From Halanaeroarchaeum sp. HSR-CO (lineage in GTDB: Archaea; Halobacteriota; Halobacteria; Halobacteriales; Halobacteriaceae): a stretch of DNA of 64,000 nt. Location of the stretch: assembly GCF_024972755.1 (NCBI RefSeq), contig NZ_CP087724.1, positions 310,001 to 374,000 on the forward strand, read 5' to 3'. The notes beneath the pieces are model-generated. The model was not told where the DNA came from. It saw nothing but the letters and a program-made list of their open reading frames with translations, and did no database searches. Positions 10,922-19,902 of this stretch are shown here, piece after piece. Made by a program: the position numbers and the translations under genes. The stretch's first letter is position 1, and each line of letters starts with the position of its first letter.

Positions 10922-11353
10922 TTACCGGACGACCGTCACCGGGACGGGCGAGCGTCGCGTGACCGACTCGGCGACGCTCCCCAGGAGGATCCGGCCGGCG
11001 CCGGTTCGACCGTGGCTTCCGATCACGATGTGATCGACGTCGTTGTCCGCTGCGTAGGAGAGAATCGATTTGGTGACGTCCCCTTCGACCATCTCGGTCT
11101 CGATCTCGACCCCGTGTTCGTCGGCCGTCTCCTCGGCATCTTCGAGGACGACGCGGGCTTTCTGCCGGTACGTTTCGACGATATCTTCCCTGTCGACGGT
11201 CGGAGCCTCGATCCCGATGGGTGTGTGGATTTCCTTTCGATCGAGGACGTGTAGTGCCGTGATCTCGGCGTCCTCACACTCCGAGATAGCGTAATCGAGT
11301 GCGTTACAGGACATCTCCGAATCGTCGACCGGGACCAGAATGGTTTCGACCAT
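10922..11353 (-). CDS. UspA-family universal stress protein
   Basis: 143 residues of the single-domain UspA fold. It starts MVETILVPVDDSEMS, with the Asp after strand 1 that contacts nucleotide, and carries the ATP-binding motif G-2x-G-9x-G-S as GSHGRTGAGRILLGS near the C-terminus, so an ATP-binding Usp is expected. The chosen start gives the canonical N-terminus; an in-frame ATG five codons upstream (MFGRS) is possible. It is divergent from the Taw1 gene. The specific role is unknown. Confidence 0.92.
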   Translation of the reverse strand: MVETILVPVDDSEMSCNALDYAISECEDAEITALHVLDRKEIHTPIGIEAPTVDREDIVETYRQKARVVLEDAEETADEHGVEIETEMVEGDVTKSILSYAADNDVDHIVIGSHGRTGAGRILLGSVAESVTRRSPVPVTVVR

Positions 11354-11488
11354 GGAACGGCCGAACATCAGTCCGCCTGACACATGAATGTTCACCCACC
11401 ACCCGGCGACATCGTGTGGCGGCGGGCGAATCCGTGACACCACCCCGCTGGCGAATCCCTTTTGGCCTTCCGGCGAGTCCCCGAAGGT

Positions 11489-12433
11489 ATGGACAGCGGA
11501 TCGGGGAGCGGTCAACTCGCGGACCCCGACTACCACAGCGAGAACCACACCGCGGTACAGACCTGCGGGTGGACCAAGAACGCCCTTCGGGGAGAGGGGA
11601 CCTGCTACAAGCACGCCTTCTACGGCATCCGCTCTCACCGGTGCATTCAGATGACGCCGGTCGTCCGCTGCAACGAGCGTTGCGTGTTCTGCTGGCGCGA
11701 CCACGGCGGCCACGCCTACGAACTCGACGGCGTCGAGTGGGACGACCCCGAGGCGGTCGTCGACGCCTCGATCGACCTTCAGCGGACCATCCTCGCCGGG
11801 TTCGGCGGGAACCCCGACGTGCCAGAAGAGCGCTTCGAGGCGGCGATGGACCCCCAGCACGTGGCCATCAGCCTCGACGGTGAACCGACGCTCTACCCCT
11901 ACCTTCCGGAACTGATCGAGGCCTACCACGACCGGGGGATCACGACGTTTTTGGTGAGCAACGGGACCCGGCCCGACGTGCTCGCCGAGGCGGCGCCCAC
12001 GCAACTGTACCTCAGCGTGGACGCACCGACCGAGCCGATATTCGACGACGTCGTCGGCGCGATGGAAGCGGATGCCTGGGAGAACCTCCGTCGTTCGATC
12101 GACGTCCTCTCGGAGAAAGCGGGGCGGACCACCATCCGGACGACGCTCGTCGACGGGGAGAACATGACCGACCCCGAGGGGTACGCCGCGCTCTACGAAC
12201 GGGCCGACCCGGATTTCGTAGAGTTAAAGGCCTACATGCACGTCGGTCACTCTCGAGCGCGTCTCGACCGCGACGCGATGCCGACCCACGAGGCCGTCTC
12301 GGCCTTCGCCGACCGGATACGCGAGTACCTCCCAGAATACGACGTCAAACGCGAATCCTCGCCCTCGAACGTCGTACTGCTGGCGAAAGACGAGGACACC
12401 TGGGTCGAGGAACTGAAGCCGTCCGGTCAGTAG
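11489..12433 (+). CDS. taw1: tRNA 4-demethylwyosine synthase (TYW1/Taw1)
   Basis: 314 residues. Radical SAM enzyme that builds the imidazopurine ring of 4-demethylwyosine from N1-methylguanosine at position 37 of tRNA-Phe, using pyruvate carbons. The radical-SAM cluster motif CNERCVFC uses C61, C65 and C68. Three more cysteines, C26, C39 and C52, match the second cluster described for archaeal TYW1. VAISLDGEPTLYPYL follows the radical SAM GE-type segment. The start MDSGSGSGQ was chosen by length and by a weak TATA-like CTTTTGG about 25 nt upstream. Confidence 0.93.
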   Translation: MDSGSGSGQLADPDYHSENHTAVQTCGWTKNALRGEGTCYKHAFYGIRSHRCIQMTPVVRCNERCVFCWRDHGGHAYELDGVEWDDPEAVVDASIDLQRTILAGFGGNPDVPEERFEAAMDPQHVAISLDGEPTLYPYLPELIEAYHDRGITTFLVSNGTRPDVLAEAAPTQLYLSVDAPTEPIFDDVVGAMEADAWENLRRSIDVLSEKAGRTTIRTTLVDGENMTDPEGYAALYERADPDFVELKAYMHVGHSRARLDRDAMPTHEAVSAFADRIREYLPEYDVKRESSPSNVVLLAKDEDTWVEELKPSGQ

Positions 12434-12448
12434 GGGTCACGGCGACAC

Positions 12449-12466
12449 CATCTCAGATTTGAGATG
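12449..12466. promoter_or_regulatory. Inverted repeat upstream of the riboflavin operon (candidate RbkR operator)
   Basis: CATCTCA, 4-nt spacer, TGAGATG: a perfect 7-bp inverted repeat just upstream of a TATA-like GTTTAG (12485-12490), which itself lies about 25-30 nt before the ATG of the HTH-riboflavin kinase gene. This is the place for an operator or activator site. The downstream protein has its own DNA-binding domain, so autoregulation is a natural inference. Confidence 0.55.
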
Positions 12467-12514
12467 CGTTCCAAATCCGATACTGTTTAGGGCCGCGACT
12501 CGCTATGGACAACT

Positions 12515-13222
12515 ATGGCTACGCAAGCGGGGACGCGCGTGGTCGGCTTCGACGAGCTGGCCGTACTCAAGCGTCTGGCCCTCGGGGGTGCCAGACGCGG
12601 CGAGATCAAAATCTCGTGCAGCCGACTCGCCGACCACCACGACGTCTCGACGCAGACCGCCTCCCGGCGGCTGCAGGCGCTCGAAGACGCCGAACTCGTC
12701 GAACGCGAGACCGTCAGCGACGGACAGTTCGTCTCGCTCACTGCCGCCGGCGAACGGGCCCTCAAACGCGAGTACGAGGATTACCGTGCCATCTTCGAGG
12801 ACCAGGCGGACCTCGCCCTGCACGGGACGGTGACCTCCGGCATGGGCGAGGGCCGCCACTACATCTCCCTGCCGGGCTACAACCGACAGTTCGAGGAGAA
12901 ACTGGGCTACGACCCGTATCCCGGCACGTTCAACGTCGACCTGACACGCCAGTCCCGGCGTGAACGATCGGCGATGGAGTCCTTCGAGCCGGTCCCCATC
13001 GAGGGCTGGGAGGACGAAGAACGGACCTACGGGCCGGCGTACTGTTATGCCGCCACGATCGAGGTCCCCGGCGGGCCGGCGGCGTCGCCGGCACACGTCA
13101 TCGTCCCGGACCGGACCCATCATGACGACGATCAGGTAGAGCTCATCGCGCCCGAGCACCTGCGCGAGGAACTGGGCGTTCTCGACGGCGACGAGGTGAT
13201 CGTGCATGTCGCCGCCGAGTAA
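12515..13222 (+). CDS. rbkR: HTH domain fused to CTP-dependent riboflavin kinase (RbkR/RibK)
   Basis: 235 residues. Residues 1-85 form a winged helix-turn-helix ([30 protein letters not shown]); residues 95-235 are the archaeal DUF120 kinase, which makes FMN from riboflavin with CTP. Kinase hallmarks are [20 protein letters not shown] followed by PGTFNVDL. Proteins of this architecture (RbkR) have been described in archaea as bifunctional kinase and transcription regulator of riboflavin genes. The ATG at 12515 fits a leaderless start. Its 3' end overlaps ribB by 17 nt, so kinase and synthase are co-translated from one operon. Confidence 0.93.
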   Translation: MATQAGTRVVGFDELAVLKRLALGGARRGEIKISCSRLADHHDVSTQTASRRLQALEDAELVERETVSDGQFVSLTAAGERALKREYEDYRAIFEDQADLALHGTVTSGMGEGRHYISLPGYNRQFEEKLGYDPYPGTFNVDLTRQSRRERSAMESFEPVPIEGWEDEERTYGPAYCYAATIEVPGGPAASPAHVIVPDRTHHDDDQVELIAPEHLREELGVLDGDEVIVHVAAE

Positions 13223-13877
13223 GGCGACACAGGCCGCCGACGTCGACGAGGCGGTCGCGGCCTTCGCCGCCGGCGACCCGGTCCTCGTCCACGACTTCGC
13301 GGACCGCGAGGGTGAAGTCGACATGGTCTACCCGGCGCGGTCGGTCACGCCGACCGACGTCGCGACCATGCGAAACGATGCCGGCGGCCTGGTCTGTGTC
13401 GCCCTCGGGCCAGAGGTCGCCGACGCCTTCGAGTTGCCCTTCCTGGCGGACGAGATCGGCCACCCGGCCGCCGAGAGCGAGCACCTCGGGTACGACGAGC
13501 GCTCCTCGTTTTCCCTCTCGGTAAACCACCGCGAGACGTACACCGGGATCACGGATAGCGACCGCGCACTCACCATCTCGCGACTCGGCGACGCCGCCGC
13601 GACTCCCGAGACGACCGACTTCGCCGCCTCGTTCCGCGCGCCCGGCCACGTTCACGTGCTCAGAGCGGCCCGGGACGGGCTCTCGGGGCGGAAGGGACAC
13701 ACCGAGATGGGCATCGCGCTCGCCGAGGCGGCCAGTCGCGAATCCGCCGCCGTCGTCTGCGAGATGCTCGACGACGAGACGGGCGAGGCGCTCTCGACGA
13801 CGGACGCACGGGCCTACGCCGACCGGTACGACATCCCGTTCGTGGAGGGGCGGGACCTCGTGGCGGCGCTCGAATAA
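13206..13877 (+). CDS. ribB: 3,4-dihydroxy-2-butanone 4-phosphate synthase
   Basis: 223 residues, single-domain RibB without a fused GTP cyclohydrolase II. It converts ribulose 5-phosphate to the four-carbon precursor of riboflavin plus formate. The acidic metal/substrate loop appears as [16 protein letters not shown] near residues 29-44; other family segments are [20 protein letters not shown] and the HVHVL strand, with [11 protein letters not shown] after it. The N-terminus overlaps the end of rbkR. Riboflavin genes are often paired with this kinase in haloarchaea. Confidence 0.94.
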   Translation: MSPPSKATQAADVDEAVAAFAAGDPVLVHDFADREGEVDMVYPARSVTPTDVATMRNDAGGLVCVALGPEVADAFELPFLADEIGHPAAESEHLGYDERSSFSLSVNHRETYTGITDSDRALTISRLGDAAATPETTDFAASFRAPGHVHVLRAARDGLSGRKGHTEMGIALAEAASRESAAVVCEMLDDETGEALSTTDARAYADRYDIPFVEGRDLVAALE

Positions 13878-13888
13878 CACGTCTCTTC

Positions 13889-14311
13889 TCAGACGAGCGT
13901 CGCGTCGAGCGTGATGTCGATGCTGGCGAGCGCCTGCGAGACGGGACAGCCCTCTTTGGCCCCCTCGGCGATCTCCTGGAAGGTCTCCTCGTCGATACCC
14001 TCGACCTCGGCGGTCGTCTCGAGGTGGCTCGTGGTAATCTGCGGTCCGTCCTCCATCGAGAGCGTGATCGTCGCCTCCGTCTCCACGGAAACCGGGTCGT
14101 AGCCCGCGTCGTCGAGTTCGTTGGCGAAGGCCATCGAGAAACATCCGGCGTGGGCGGCGCCGATCAGTTCCTCCGGGTTCGTCCCATCTCCCTCCTCGAA
14201 GCGCGAGGCGAAGGAGAACGCGCCTTCGAAGGCACCGCTACCGAAGGCCATCTGTCCGTCGCCGCGTTTGAGCGTCCCGTTCCAGACTGCATTTGCTGTA
14301 CGTTGTGGCAT
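13889..14311 (-). CDS. OsmC/Ohr-family peroxiredoxin-like protein
   Basis: 140 residues. OsmC-family proteins reduce organic hydroperoxides with a pair of cysteines; here C57 (GAAHAGCFSMAF) and C122 (EGCPVSQAL) sit in the expected places, with the N-terminal Arg-containing strand (NAVWNGTLKRGDG). The start at MPQRTANAVW was chosen; 14 upstream in-frame residues have no family similarity. It is convergent with ribB (11 nt between stops). Confidence 0.93.
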   Translation of the reverse strand: MPQRTANAVWNGTLKRGDGQMAFGSGAFEGAFSFASRFEEGDGTNPEELIGAAHAGCFSMAFANELDDAGYDPVSVETEATITLSMEDGPQITTSHLETTAEVEGIDEETFQEIAEGAKEGCPVSQALASIDITLDATLV

Positions 14312-14441
14312 TGCAGACTGGTGTTCGTCTTCCGACACCTTCAGTGTATTCACGGGGGTGGGTACTGCCGCTGGGGATGTATCGAGCCCGGCCGATGGCG
14401 GACAAACCGCCGGCCCGCGACGGGGGACGTAACTGTAATGG

Positions 14442-14448
14442 TTTTATA
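14442..14448 (+). promoter_or_regulatory. TATA-like element of ilvE
   Basis: TTTTATA lies 25-31 nt upstream of the ATG at 14473 in an otherwise G+C-rich stretch, the clearest TATA box of this part of the window. A transcript from it would be leaderless. Confidence 0.65.
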
Positions 14449-14472
14449 GTGTCGCCGGCGCAATCGTGTATC

Positions 14473-15402
14473 ATGCCTGGATTCGCGGACATGGACGTCG
14501 AGACGATCTGGCAGAACGGCGAGTTCAAAGACTGGGACGACGCGACGACCCACGTGTTGACCCACGCCCTCCACTACGGATCGGGGATCTTCGAAGGGGT
14601 TCGGGCCTACGACACCGACGAGGGGACGGCGATCTTCCGCTGGGACGAACACCTCGACCGGCTCTTCGCCTCGGCGAAGCCCTACGACCTCGACATCGGC
14701 TACTCGCGTGAAGAGTTGACGGAGGTGACCCTCGAGTTGCTCCGCCGGGAGGACCTGGAATCGGCGTACATCCGACCCATCGTCTACTACGGCTATCACT
14801 CGCTGGGGGTCAGTCCGGTCGACGTGCCGACCGAGACCGCCATCGCCGCCTGGCCGTGGGGCGCCTACCTCGGCGACGAGGCACTCGAGAACGGCGTGAA
14901 GGTGATGGTCTCCTCGTGGCGCAAACACGCCTCCAGTCAGGTGCCGACCAACGCGAAGACGACCGGCCTCTACGTCAACAGCATGCTCGCCGGCGAGGAG
15001 GCCCGCCGCAACGGCTTCGTCGAAGCGATCGTCTTGAACAAGGAGGGCAACGTTGCCGAAGGACCGGGCGAGAACCTCTTTCTGGTCCGCGACGGCGAGC
15101 TATTCACCCCGGGGCTCTCGGAGAGCATCCTCGACGGCATCACCCGGGACACCGTCATCAAACTCGCGCGCGAGCGGGGCTACACCGTCCACGACAACGT
15201 GGCCATCAGTCGGGGCGAGTTGAACACCGCCGACGAACTCTTCTTCACCGGCTCGGCGGCCGAGGTCACGCCCATCCGGCAGGTAGACAACGTCGAAATC
15301 GGCAACGGGTCACGCGGACCGGTGACCGAGGAACTGCAGTCGGCCTTCTTCGACCTGGTCGAACACCGCGGTGATCACGACGAGTGGTTCACCGACGTCT
15401 GA
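14473..15402 (+). CDS. ilvE: Branched-chain amino acid aminotransferase
   Basis: 309 residues, fold-type IV PLP enzyme interconverting Leu, Ile and Val with their 2-oxo acids, using glutamate as partner. The PLP lysine is K162 in NAKTTGLYVNS; other family segments are HALHYGSGIFEGVRAY, YIRPIVYYGYHSLGV, EGPGENLFLV and the phosphate-binding FFTGSAAEVTPI. The start at MPGFADMDVETIW agrees with the TATA element; the long upstream in-frame extension is rejected. It works with IlvA and RidA further along. Confidence 0.96.
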   Translation: MPGFADMDVETIWQNGEFKDWDDATTHVLTHALHYGSGIFEGVRAYDTDEGTAIFRWDEHLDRLFASAKPYDLDIGYSREELTEVTLELLRREDLESAYIRPIVYYGYHSLGVSPVDVPTETAIAAWPWGAYLGDEALENGVKVMVSSWRKHASSQVPTNAKTTGLYVNSMLAGEEARRNGFVEAIVLNKEGNVAEGPGENLFLVRDGELFTPGLSESILDGITRDTVIKLARERGYTVHDNVAISRGELNTADELFFTGSAAEVTPIRQVDNVEIGNGSRGPVTEELQSAFFDLVEHRGDHDEWFTDV

Positions 15403-15990
15403 TCAGTCGTCCGCGAAGACTTCCTGTCGATTGACCTCTTCGGTCTCGCCGAACCCGGCGCTGAGGACGCGGGTCAGCGCTTCCTCGACGCGTTCGCCCG
15501 TCTCCTCGTACTTGTGGGGTTCGACCTCGATGACGAACCCGGTGGTGATGTTCGGCGCCGTCGGCAAGAACAGCACGTCGCGACCGTCGTGTGTCTTCTG
15601 GCCCGTCTTGAACGCGGTCATCCGCATGTCGTTCCAGAGGGTGACCTTGACTGGTTTCTGGAGGTCGCTCGTCCCGGTCAGCGCCGTCTCCACGGCCATC
15701 TTCGAGGCGTTGTAGACGATCCGCAGGCCCGGCAAGCGATTGAACACTTCGTCGATGAGCTCCTCGACGAGTCCACCGAGCGCCGTGCGCATCATGTAGC
15801 CGACCGAGAAGACCACGAGCAAGAACAGCGCCAGCGTCAGGAGCACGCCGACGACCGGGTTCGTGACCAGCGAAGAGAGCAACGCGATGGCGGCCAGCTT
15901 CGTGAATAGCCACCACACCACGTAGAGGGTCACCATGATGGGCAGGAGGACGACGAGGCCGGAGACGAGGTCCCGTTTCCAGGATGCCAT
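15403..15990 (-). CDS. DUF502 membrane protein
   Basis: 195 residues with two N-terminal transmembrane helices (about residues 12-35 and 48-70) and a soluble C-terminal domain. The segments LVSGLVVLLPIMVTLYVVWW and LPTAPNITTGFVIEV are hallmarks of the DUF502 family, found widely in bacteria and archaea, function unknown. The start MASWKRDL was chosen; nine upstream residues are possible but unlikely. Its stop directly abuts the ilvE stop on the other strand. Confidence 0.9.
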   Translation of the reverse strand: MASWKRDLVSGLVVLLPIMVTLYVVWWLFTKLAAIALLSSLVTNPVVGVLLTLALFLLVVFSVGYMMRTALGGLVEELIDEVFNRLPGLRIVYNASKMAVETALTGTSDLQKPVKVTLWNDMRMTAFKTGQKTHDGRDVLFLPTAPNITTGFVIEVEPHKYEETGERVEEALTRVLSAGFGETEEVNRQEVFADD

Positions 15991-16063
15991 GTCCGAAGTC
16001 AGGGCGGGGGGTATCATCAGCCTTGTTCTCGGCGGCCGACTCGCCCCGTCTCGAACCGGCCGG

Positions 16064-16070
16064 CTTTATG
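16064..16070 (+). promoter_or_regulatory. TATA-like element of carS
   Basis: CTTTATG lies 25-31 nt before the ATG at 16095, consistent with a leaderless transcript. Confidence 0.5.
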
Positions 16071-16094
16071 CGATGGGCGGTCACACCGGGAACC

Positions 16095-16640
16095 ATGAAC
16101 GTGCTCTCCGTGGTGGCCGTCGCCATCTGGGCGATGCTGCCCGCCTACATCCCCAACAACGCCGCCGTCCTCGCCGGTGGGGGGCGCCCCATCGACGGAG
16201 GGCGGACCTGGGACGGCCGCCGCGTGCTGGGCGACGGGAAGACCTGGCGGGGAACGGCCGTCGGGGTCACCGCCGGCCTCGTGGTGGCGGGCGTGTTGAA
16301 CGTCCTCGAACCGAGCGTCTCGGGGGCCCTCGGCGTCGGCGTTCCCCGATTCCCGGCCGCGGTCGCGCTGGCGCTCGCGGCGGGTGCCATGCTGGGCGAT
16401 ATCCTGGCTTCCTTTCTCAAACGCCGCACCGGTCGGGAACGGGGTGCTGCCTTCCCCGTCGTCGACCAGCTCGACTTCGTCGTGGTCGCCCTCCTGGCGA
16501 CCTCCCTCGCCGCCCCGGCGTGGTTCGTGTCGGTCTTCACGGTGCCAGTCATCGTGGCCGTCCTGGTCCTCACCCCGGCGCTCCACCTGCTGACGAACGG
16601 CATCGCGTACCTGCTCGGACTCAAAGACGAGCCCTGGTGA
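16095..16640 (+). CDS. carS: CDP-archaeol synthase (CarS)
   Basis: 181 residues, about five transmembrane helices. CarS transfers CMP from CTP to digeranylgeranylglyceryl phosphate, activating the archaeal lipid core for head-group attachment. The family motif LGDGKTWRGTAVG lies at about residues 45-57 after the first membrane segment (WAMLPAYIPNNAAVLAGGG), and GDILASFLKRRTGRERG, with FPVVDQLDF just after it, gives the second conserved block. The start MNVLSVVAV is 25 nt behind the TATA element. It precedes pyrE2 on the same strand, but that gene has its own promoter. Confidence 0.93.
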   Translation: MNVLSVVAVAIWAMLPAYIPNNAAVLAGGGRPIDGGRTWDGRRVLGDGKTWRGTAVGVTAGLVVAGVLNVLEPSVSGALGVGVPRFPAAVALALAAGAMLGDILASFLKRRTGRERGAAFPVVDQLDFVVVALLATSLAAPAWFVSVFTVPVIVAVLVLTPALHLLTNGIAYLLGLKDEPW

Positions 16641-16685
16641 GTCCATCTACGAACGTTTATCTTCGGCGTTCTCCACAACTCGCAC

Positions 16686-17213
16686 ATGGCCGACGCGGAA
16701 CTCATCCAGGCGCTCCGGGACGCCGATGCCGTCGAATACGGCACCTTCGAACTCTCTCACGGCGGGACGAGCGACTACTACGTCGACAAGTACCTCTTCG
16801 AGACCGACCCGCACTGCCTCGAACTCATCGCCGACGCGTTCGCCGAGCGGGTGGGCGAGACCACGCTGGCCGGCGTCGCCCTCGGCGCCGTCCCCCTCGT
16901 GGCTGCCACGAGCGTCGCGACGGGGAACCCCTACGTCATCGCCAGGAAACGAAAGAAGGACTACGGGACGGCGAACCTGATCGAGGGACGACTGGACGAG
17001 GGCGAGACGGTCGTCGTCCTCGAGGACATCGCTACCACTGGCAAGAGCGCCCTCGACGCCGTCGAGGCACTCCGCGAGGCCGGCGCGGTGGTCGAACGCG
17101 TCATCGTGGTCGTCGACCGACAGGAGGGTGCCGGCGAGCTACTCGCCGAGCACGACGTCGAACTCGAATCGTTGGTGACCGCCGAGGACCTGCTCGCAGC
17201 CGCCGAGGACTGA
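16686..17213 (+). CDS. pyrE2: Orotate phosphoribosyltransferase
   Basis: 175 residues. It makes OMP from orotate and PRPP in pyrimidine synthesis. The PRPP-binding loop reads [40 protein letters not shown] and [19 protein letters not shown] are the substrate segments. The sequence closely resembles the haloarchaeal PyrE2 used as the ura marker in Haloferax. A TATA-like CGTTTATCT at about 16655-16663 lies 23-31 nt before the ATG. The adjacent PRT-domain regulator is a separate protein. Confidence 0.95.
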   Translation: MADAELIQALRDADAVEYGTFELSHGGTSDYYVDKYLFETDPHCLELIADAFAERVGETTLAGVALGAVPLVAATSVATGNPYVIARKRKKDYGTANLIEGRLDEGETVVVLEDIATTGKSALDAVEALREAGAVVERVIVVVDRQEGAGELLAEHDVELESLVTAEDLLAAAED

Positions 17214-17274
17214 CCGGTCCACCGTCCGGGTGAGGGCCGGTGGATGTGGACGGACGTGCTCTGAATCGCTGGGA

Positions 17275-17307
17275 ACGATTCCGGGATATTCATAGTTGTG
17301 GAATCGT
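17275..17307. promoter_or_regulatory. Inverted repeat bracketing the gfcR TATA box
   Basis: ACGATTCC (17275-17282) and GGAATCGT (17300-17307) are perfect 8-nt arms, 17 nt apart. The spacer contains ATATTCATA, which sits at TATA-box distance (about 25-33 nt) from the ATG at 17318. A protein bound across both arms would cover the TATA box, so this looks like an autorepression site; arm length and symmetry are seen, the function is inferred. Confidence 0.55.
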
Positions 17308-17317
17308 GTGTATCGTT

Positions 17318-18031
17318 ATGAACCGCGCCGAGAAGGCCACCCTGCAGTTGCGGGCGGTCTCCGTCCTTCGGACGCTCAAGGAGACGCGCACGTACGACGA
17401 ACTCGCGGCGGAGACCGATCTTCCCGCTGGCGACCTCAACCGCTACGTCAACGGGCACGTCCTCCCGAGCGCCGACCGGGCCCAGGCGGTCGTCCGCGAC
17501 ATCGGTGGGGGAACCCTTCGAACCGAGATCCGGGACCGTGTGCGTCTCGACGACGAGGGCTACGTCGACAACTCCGGCATCGTCTTCGATCAGTCACTGC
17601 TCGACCTCGTCGCCCCCGTCGCGGCCGAGACGTACGCCTTCGAGCGGCCGGACGTCGTATTGACCGCGGCGACGGACGGCATCACCCTGGCCGCCGCCCT
17701 CGCCCGGTACTACGACGCCCGGTGTGCCTACGCGAAGAAGGCAAAGGAGACGGCCGTCGAGGACTTCATCGAGGCGAGACAGCGCCTCGACTCCGGTATC
17801 GAACTCACCTACTACCTCCCGGCCGCCGCGCTCGAAGCTGGTGACACGGTCCTCGTCGTCGACGACCTCATCCGCTCCGGCGAGACCCAGGAACTCCTCC
17901 TCGACATCGCCGCGGCGGCCGAGGCGCGGGTCGCGGGCGTCTTCGCCCTCATCGCCGTCGGTCGTGACGGTATCGAACGGGCCGAAGCGCTCACCGACGC
18001 CCCGGTCGGGGCCCTGGTCGAACTCGAGTAA
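17318..18031 (+). CDS. gfcR: HTH-phosphoribosyltransferase-domain regulator GfcR
   Basis: 237 residues: an N-terminal helix-turn-helix (about 15-60; TYDELAAETDLPAGDLNRYV), then a type I PRT domain with the PRPP loop VLVVDDLIRSGETQELL. Once called PyrE1, the Haloferax protein of this architecture was shown to be GfcR, an activator of glucose and fructose degradation genes, not an orotate PRTase. The start MNRAEKATLQ is leaderless-compatible and follows the inverted repeat; the upstream in-frame codons are dropped. Its neighbours are pyrE2 and a purine permease, so a ligand linked to PRPP or nucleotides is plausible but inferred. Confidence 0.88.
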   Translation: MNRAEKATLQLRAVSVLRTLKETRTYDELAAETDLPAGDLNRYVNGHVLPSADRAQAVVRDIGGGTLRTEIRDRVRLDDEGYVDNSGIVFDQSLLDLVAPVAAETYAFERPDVVLTAATDGITLAAALARYYDARCAYAKKAKETAVEDFIEARQRLDSGIELTYYLPAAALEAGDTVLVVDDLIRSGETQELLLDIAAAAEARVAGVFALIAVGRDGIERAEALTDAPVGALVELE

Positions 18032-18133
18032 GCCGACGGGGCTGGATCGCGAGCGGTGTCGATTCCTCTCAGATGTATGCCGGAACGTGCATAACAACGG
18101 TTAAGTGGTACGTAATAATATGCTCGACCGTGT

Positions 18134-19579
18134 ATGGGATTCAGTGAAACGCTGGCCGACTACTTCGGTTACGACGAGCACGATACGAACCATCGGACGG
18201 AGATCCTCGCGGGGATAACCACGTTCCTCACGATGTCCTACATCGTTGTGGTCAATCCCGCCATCCTCTCGGCGGCGATCCAGCCGGAGGGAATCAGCCC
18301 GGAACGCACCTTCCAGATGATCGCGGTCGTCACCATCATCGCCGCCGCGACGGCGACGCTGGTGATGGCGCTGTACGCCAATCGTCCGTTCGCCCAGGCG
18401 CCGGGACTTGGACTGAACGCCTTCTTCGCGTTCACCGTCGTCCTGGGTCTCGGCATCCCCTGGCAGACCGCGCTGGCCGCCGTCGTGGTCGAAGGGGTCG
18501 TCTTCATCGCTCTCACCGCCGTCGGCGCCCGCCGGTACATCATCGAACTGTTTCCCGAACCGGTCAAACTCTCCGTCGGGGCGGGTATCGGCCTGTTCCT
18601 CGCCATCATCGGTCTGGAGGAGATGCGACTCGTGGCGGGCGATGCGGCGACGTTCGTCACCTTCAGCCCGGTCTTCGGGTCTGACCCGGTGGCCATCATC
18701 TCCGTCGTCGGCCTCTTTTTGACCCTGGCGCTGTATGCGCGTGGGGTACGTGGGTCGATTATCCTGGGGATCGTCGTCACTACCCTGATCGGGTACGCCG
18801 CCTCGGCGATGGGTTACGCGGCCTATCCCGCCGATTCGGAGGCACTGAAGGCAATGGGGGTCACCCTGGCCGACGTCGCTCTCGCGCCGAACGCCCCCAT
18901 CGTCTACGACGCCGCGAGCTACAACATCGCACCGCTGGCTGGTGCGTTCGTCTCCGGACTGCAGAACATCGAGGCGTTCTCTTTCGCCCTCATCGTCTTC
19001 ACGTTCTTCTTCGTGGACTTCTTCGACACCGCCGGGACGCTCACCGGCGTCTCACAGGCCGCCGGATTCCTCGACGAGGACGGTAACCTCCCCCAGATCG
19101 AGCGGCCCCTAATGGCGGACGCGGTCGGCACCACCGTCGGTGGCATCCTCGGGACCTCCACCGTGACGACCTACATCGAGTCGGCGACCGGCGTCGAAGA
19201 GGGCGGGCGCACCGGCATGACGGCCCTCGTCGTCGCGCTCCTCTTCGTGGCAACGCTCGCCGTCGTCCCCCTCGCGGTCGCGGTCCCGTCCTACGCCTCC
19301 CACCTCGTGCTCGTCGTCGTGGGCATCATCATGCTCTCGAACGTCGCCGAGATCGCGTGGGACGACATCACGTTCACCATCCCGGCCGCGCTGACCATCT
19401 TCGTGATGCCCTTTACCTTCTCCATCGCCTACGGTATCGCGGCGGGGCTCATCTCCTATCCGATCGTCAAGACCGCCGTCGGCGAGTTCGACGAGGTCCA
19501 CGTCGGCCAGTGGATCCTCGCTGCGGCCTTCGTGCTCTACTTCTTCGTCCGCACCGGTGGCGTGCTGACCGGTATCTGA
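18134..19579 (+). CDS. NCS2/AzgA-type purine permease
   Basis: 481 residues with about 12-14 transmembrane helices. The AzgA subfamily of NCS2 carriers takes up guanine, hypoxanthine or adenine by proton symport. Family segments are EILAGITTFLTMSYIVVVNP near the N-terminus, FAQAPGLGLNAFFAFTVV and FFVDFFDTAGTLTGV, and STVTTYIESATGVEEGGRTG. AT-rich elements GGTTAAGT (about 18099-18106) and GTAATAATA (about 18113-18121) precede the ATG. The exact purine cannot be told from sequence alone. Confidence 0.92.
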   Translation: MGFSETLADYFGYDEHDTNHRTEILAGITTFLTMSYIVVVNPAILSAAIQPEGISPERTFQMIAVVTIIAAATATLVMALYANRPFAQAPGLGLNAFFAFTVVLGLGIPWQTALAAVVVEGVVFIALTAVGARRYIIELFPEPVKLSVGAGIGLFLAIIGLEEMRLVAGDAATFVTFSPVFGSDPVAIISVVGLFLTLALYARGVRGSIILGIVVTTLIGYAASAMGYAAYPADSEALKAMGVTLADVALAPNAPIVYDAASYNIAPLAGAFVSGLQNIEAFSFALIVFTFFFVDFFDTAGTLTGVSQAAGFLDEDGNLPQIERPLMADAVGTTVGGILGTSTVTTYIESATGVEEGGRTGMTALVVALLFVATLAVVPLAVAVPSYASHLVLVVVGIIMLSNVAEIAWDDITFTIPAALTIFVMPFTFSIAYGIAAGLISYPIVKTAVGEFDEVHVGQWILAAAFVLYFFVRTGGVLTGI

Positions 19580-19650
19580 CCCGCCGGCCCGTTCTGGCCG
19601 TTTGCGCTGGTTTCGTCGCAACTAACCGTGGCGGAATCGAAACCGATCCC

Positions 19651-19902
19651 ATGACCGGTATCGAACTCTACGTGCAGCCGGGCTGTCCGTACTGCGAGAA
19701 GGTCGAGCGGAAACTCGAGGAACTCGGGCTGGACTACGAGGAACACACCGTCTCGCGACTTCGCTTCCGCCGCGACGAGGTCGAGGCAGTAAGCGGACAG
19801 AAGGGCGTCCCCGTGCTCGTCGATCCGGAACACGGCGTCGAGGGGATGGCCGAGAGCGACGATATCGTCGAATTTCTCGAGCGAACCTACGGAGCGAACT
19901 AG
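19651..19902 (+). CDS. Glutaredoxin-like protein
   Basis: 83 residues of thioredoxin fold with a CPYC active site (C12-C15; [19 protein letters not shown]). The cis-proline region reads [21 protein letters not shown], followed by DDIVEFLE, the normal glutaredoxin/GST-N layout. Likely a small thiol-disulfide carrier; haloarchaea use gamma-glutamylcysteine rather than glutathione, so the partner is uncertain. The 3' end overlaps the stop of the convergent HTH gene by 4 nt. Confidence 0.92.
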   Translation: MTGIELYVQPGCPYCEKVERKLEELGLDYEEHTVSRLRFRRDEVEAVSGQKGVPVLVDPEHGVEGMAESDDIVEFLERTYGAN

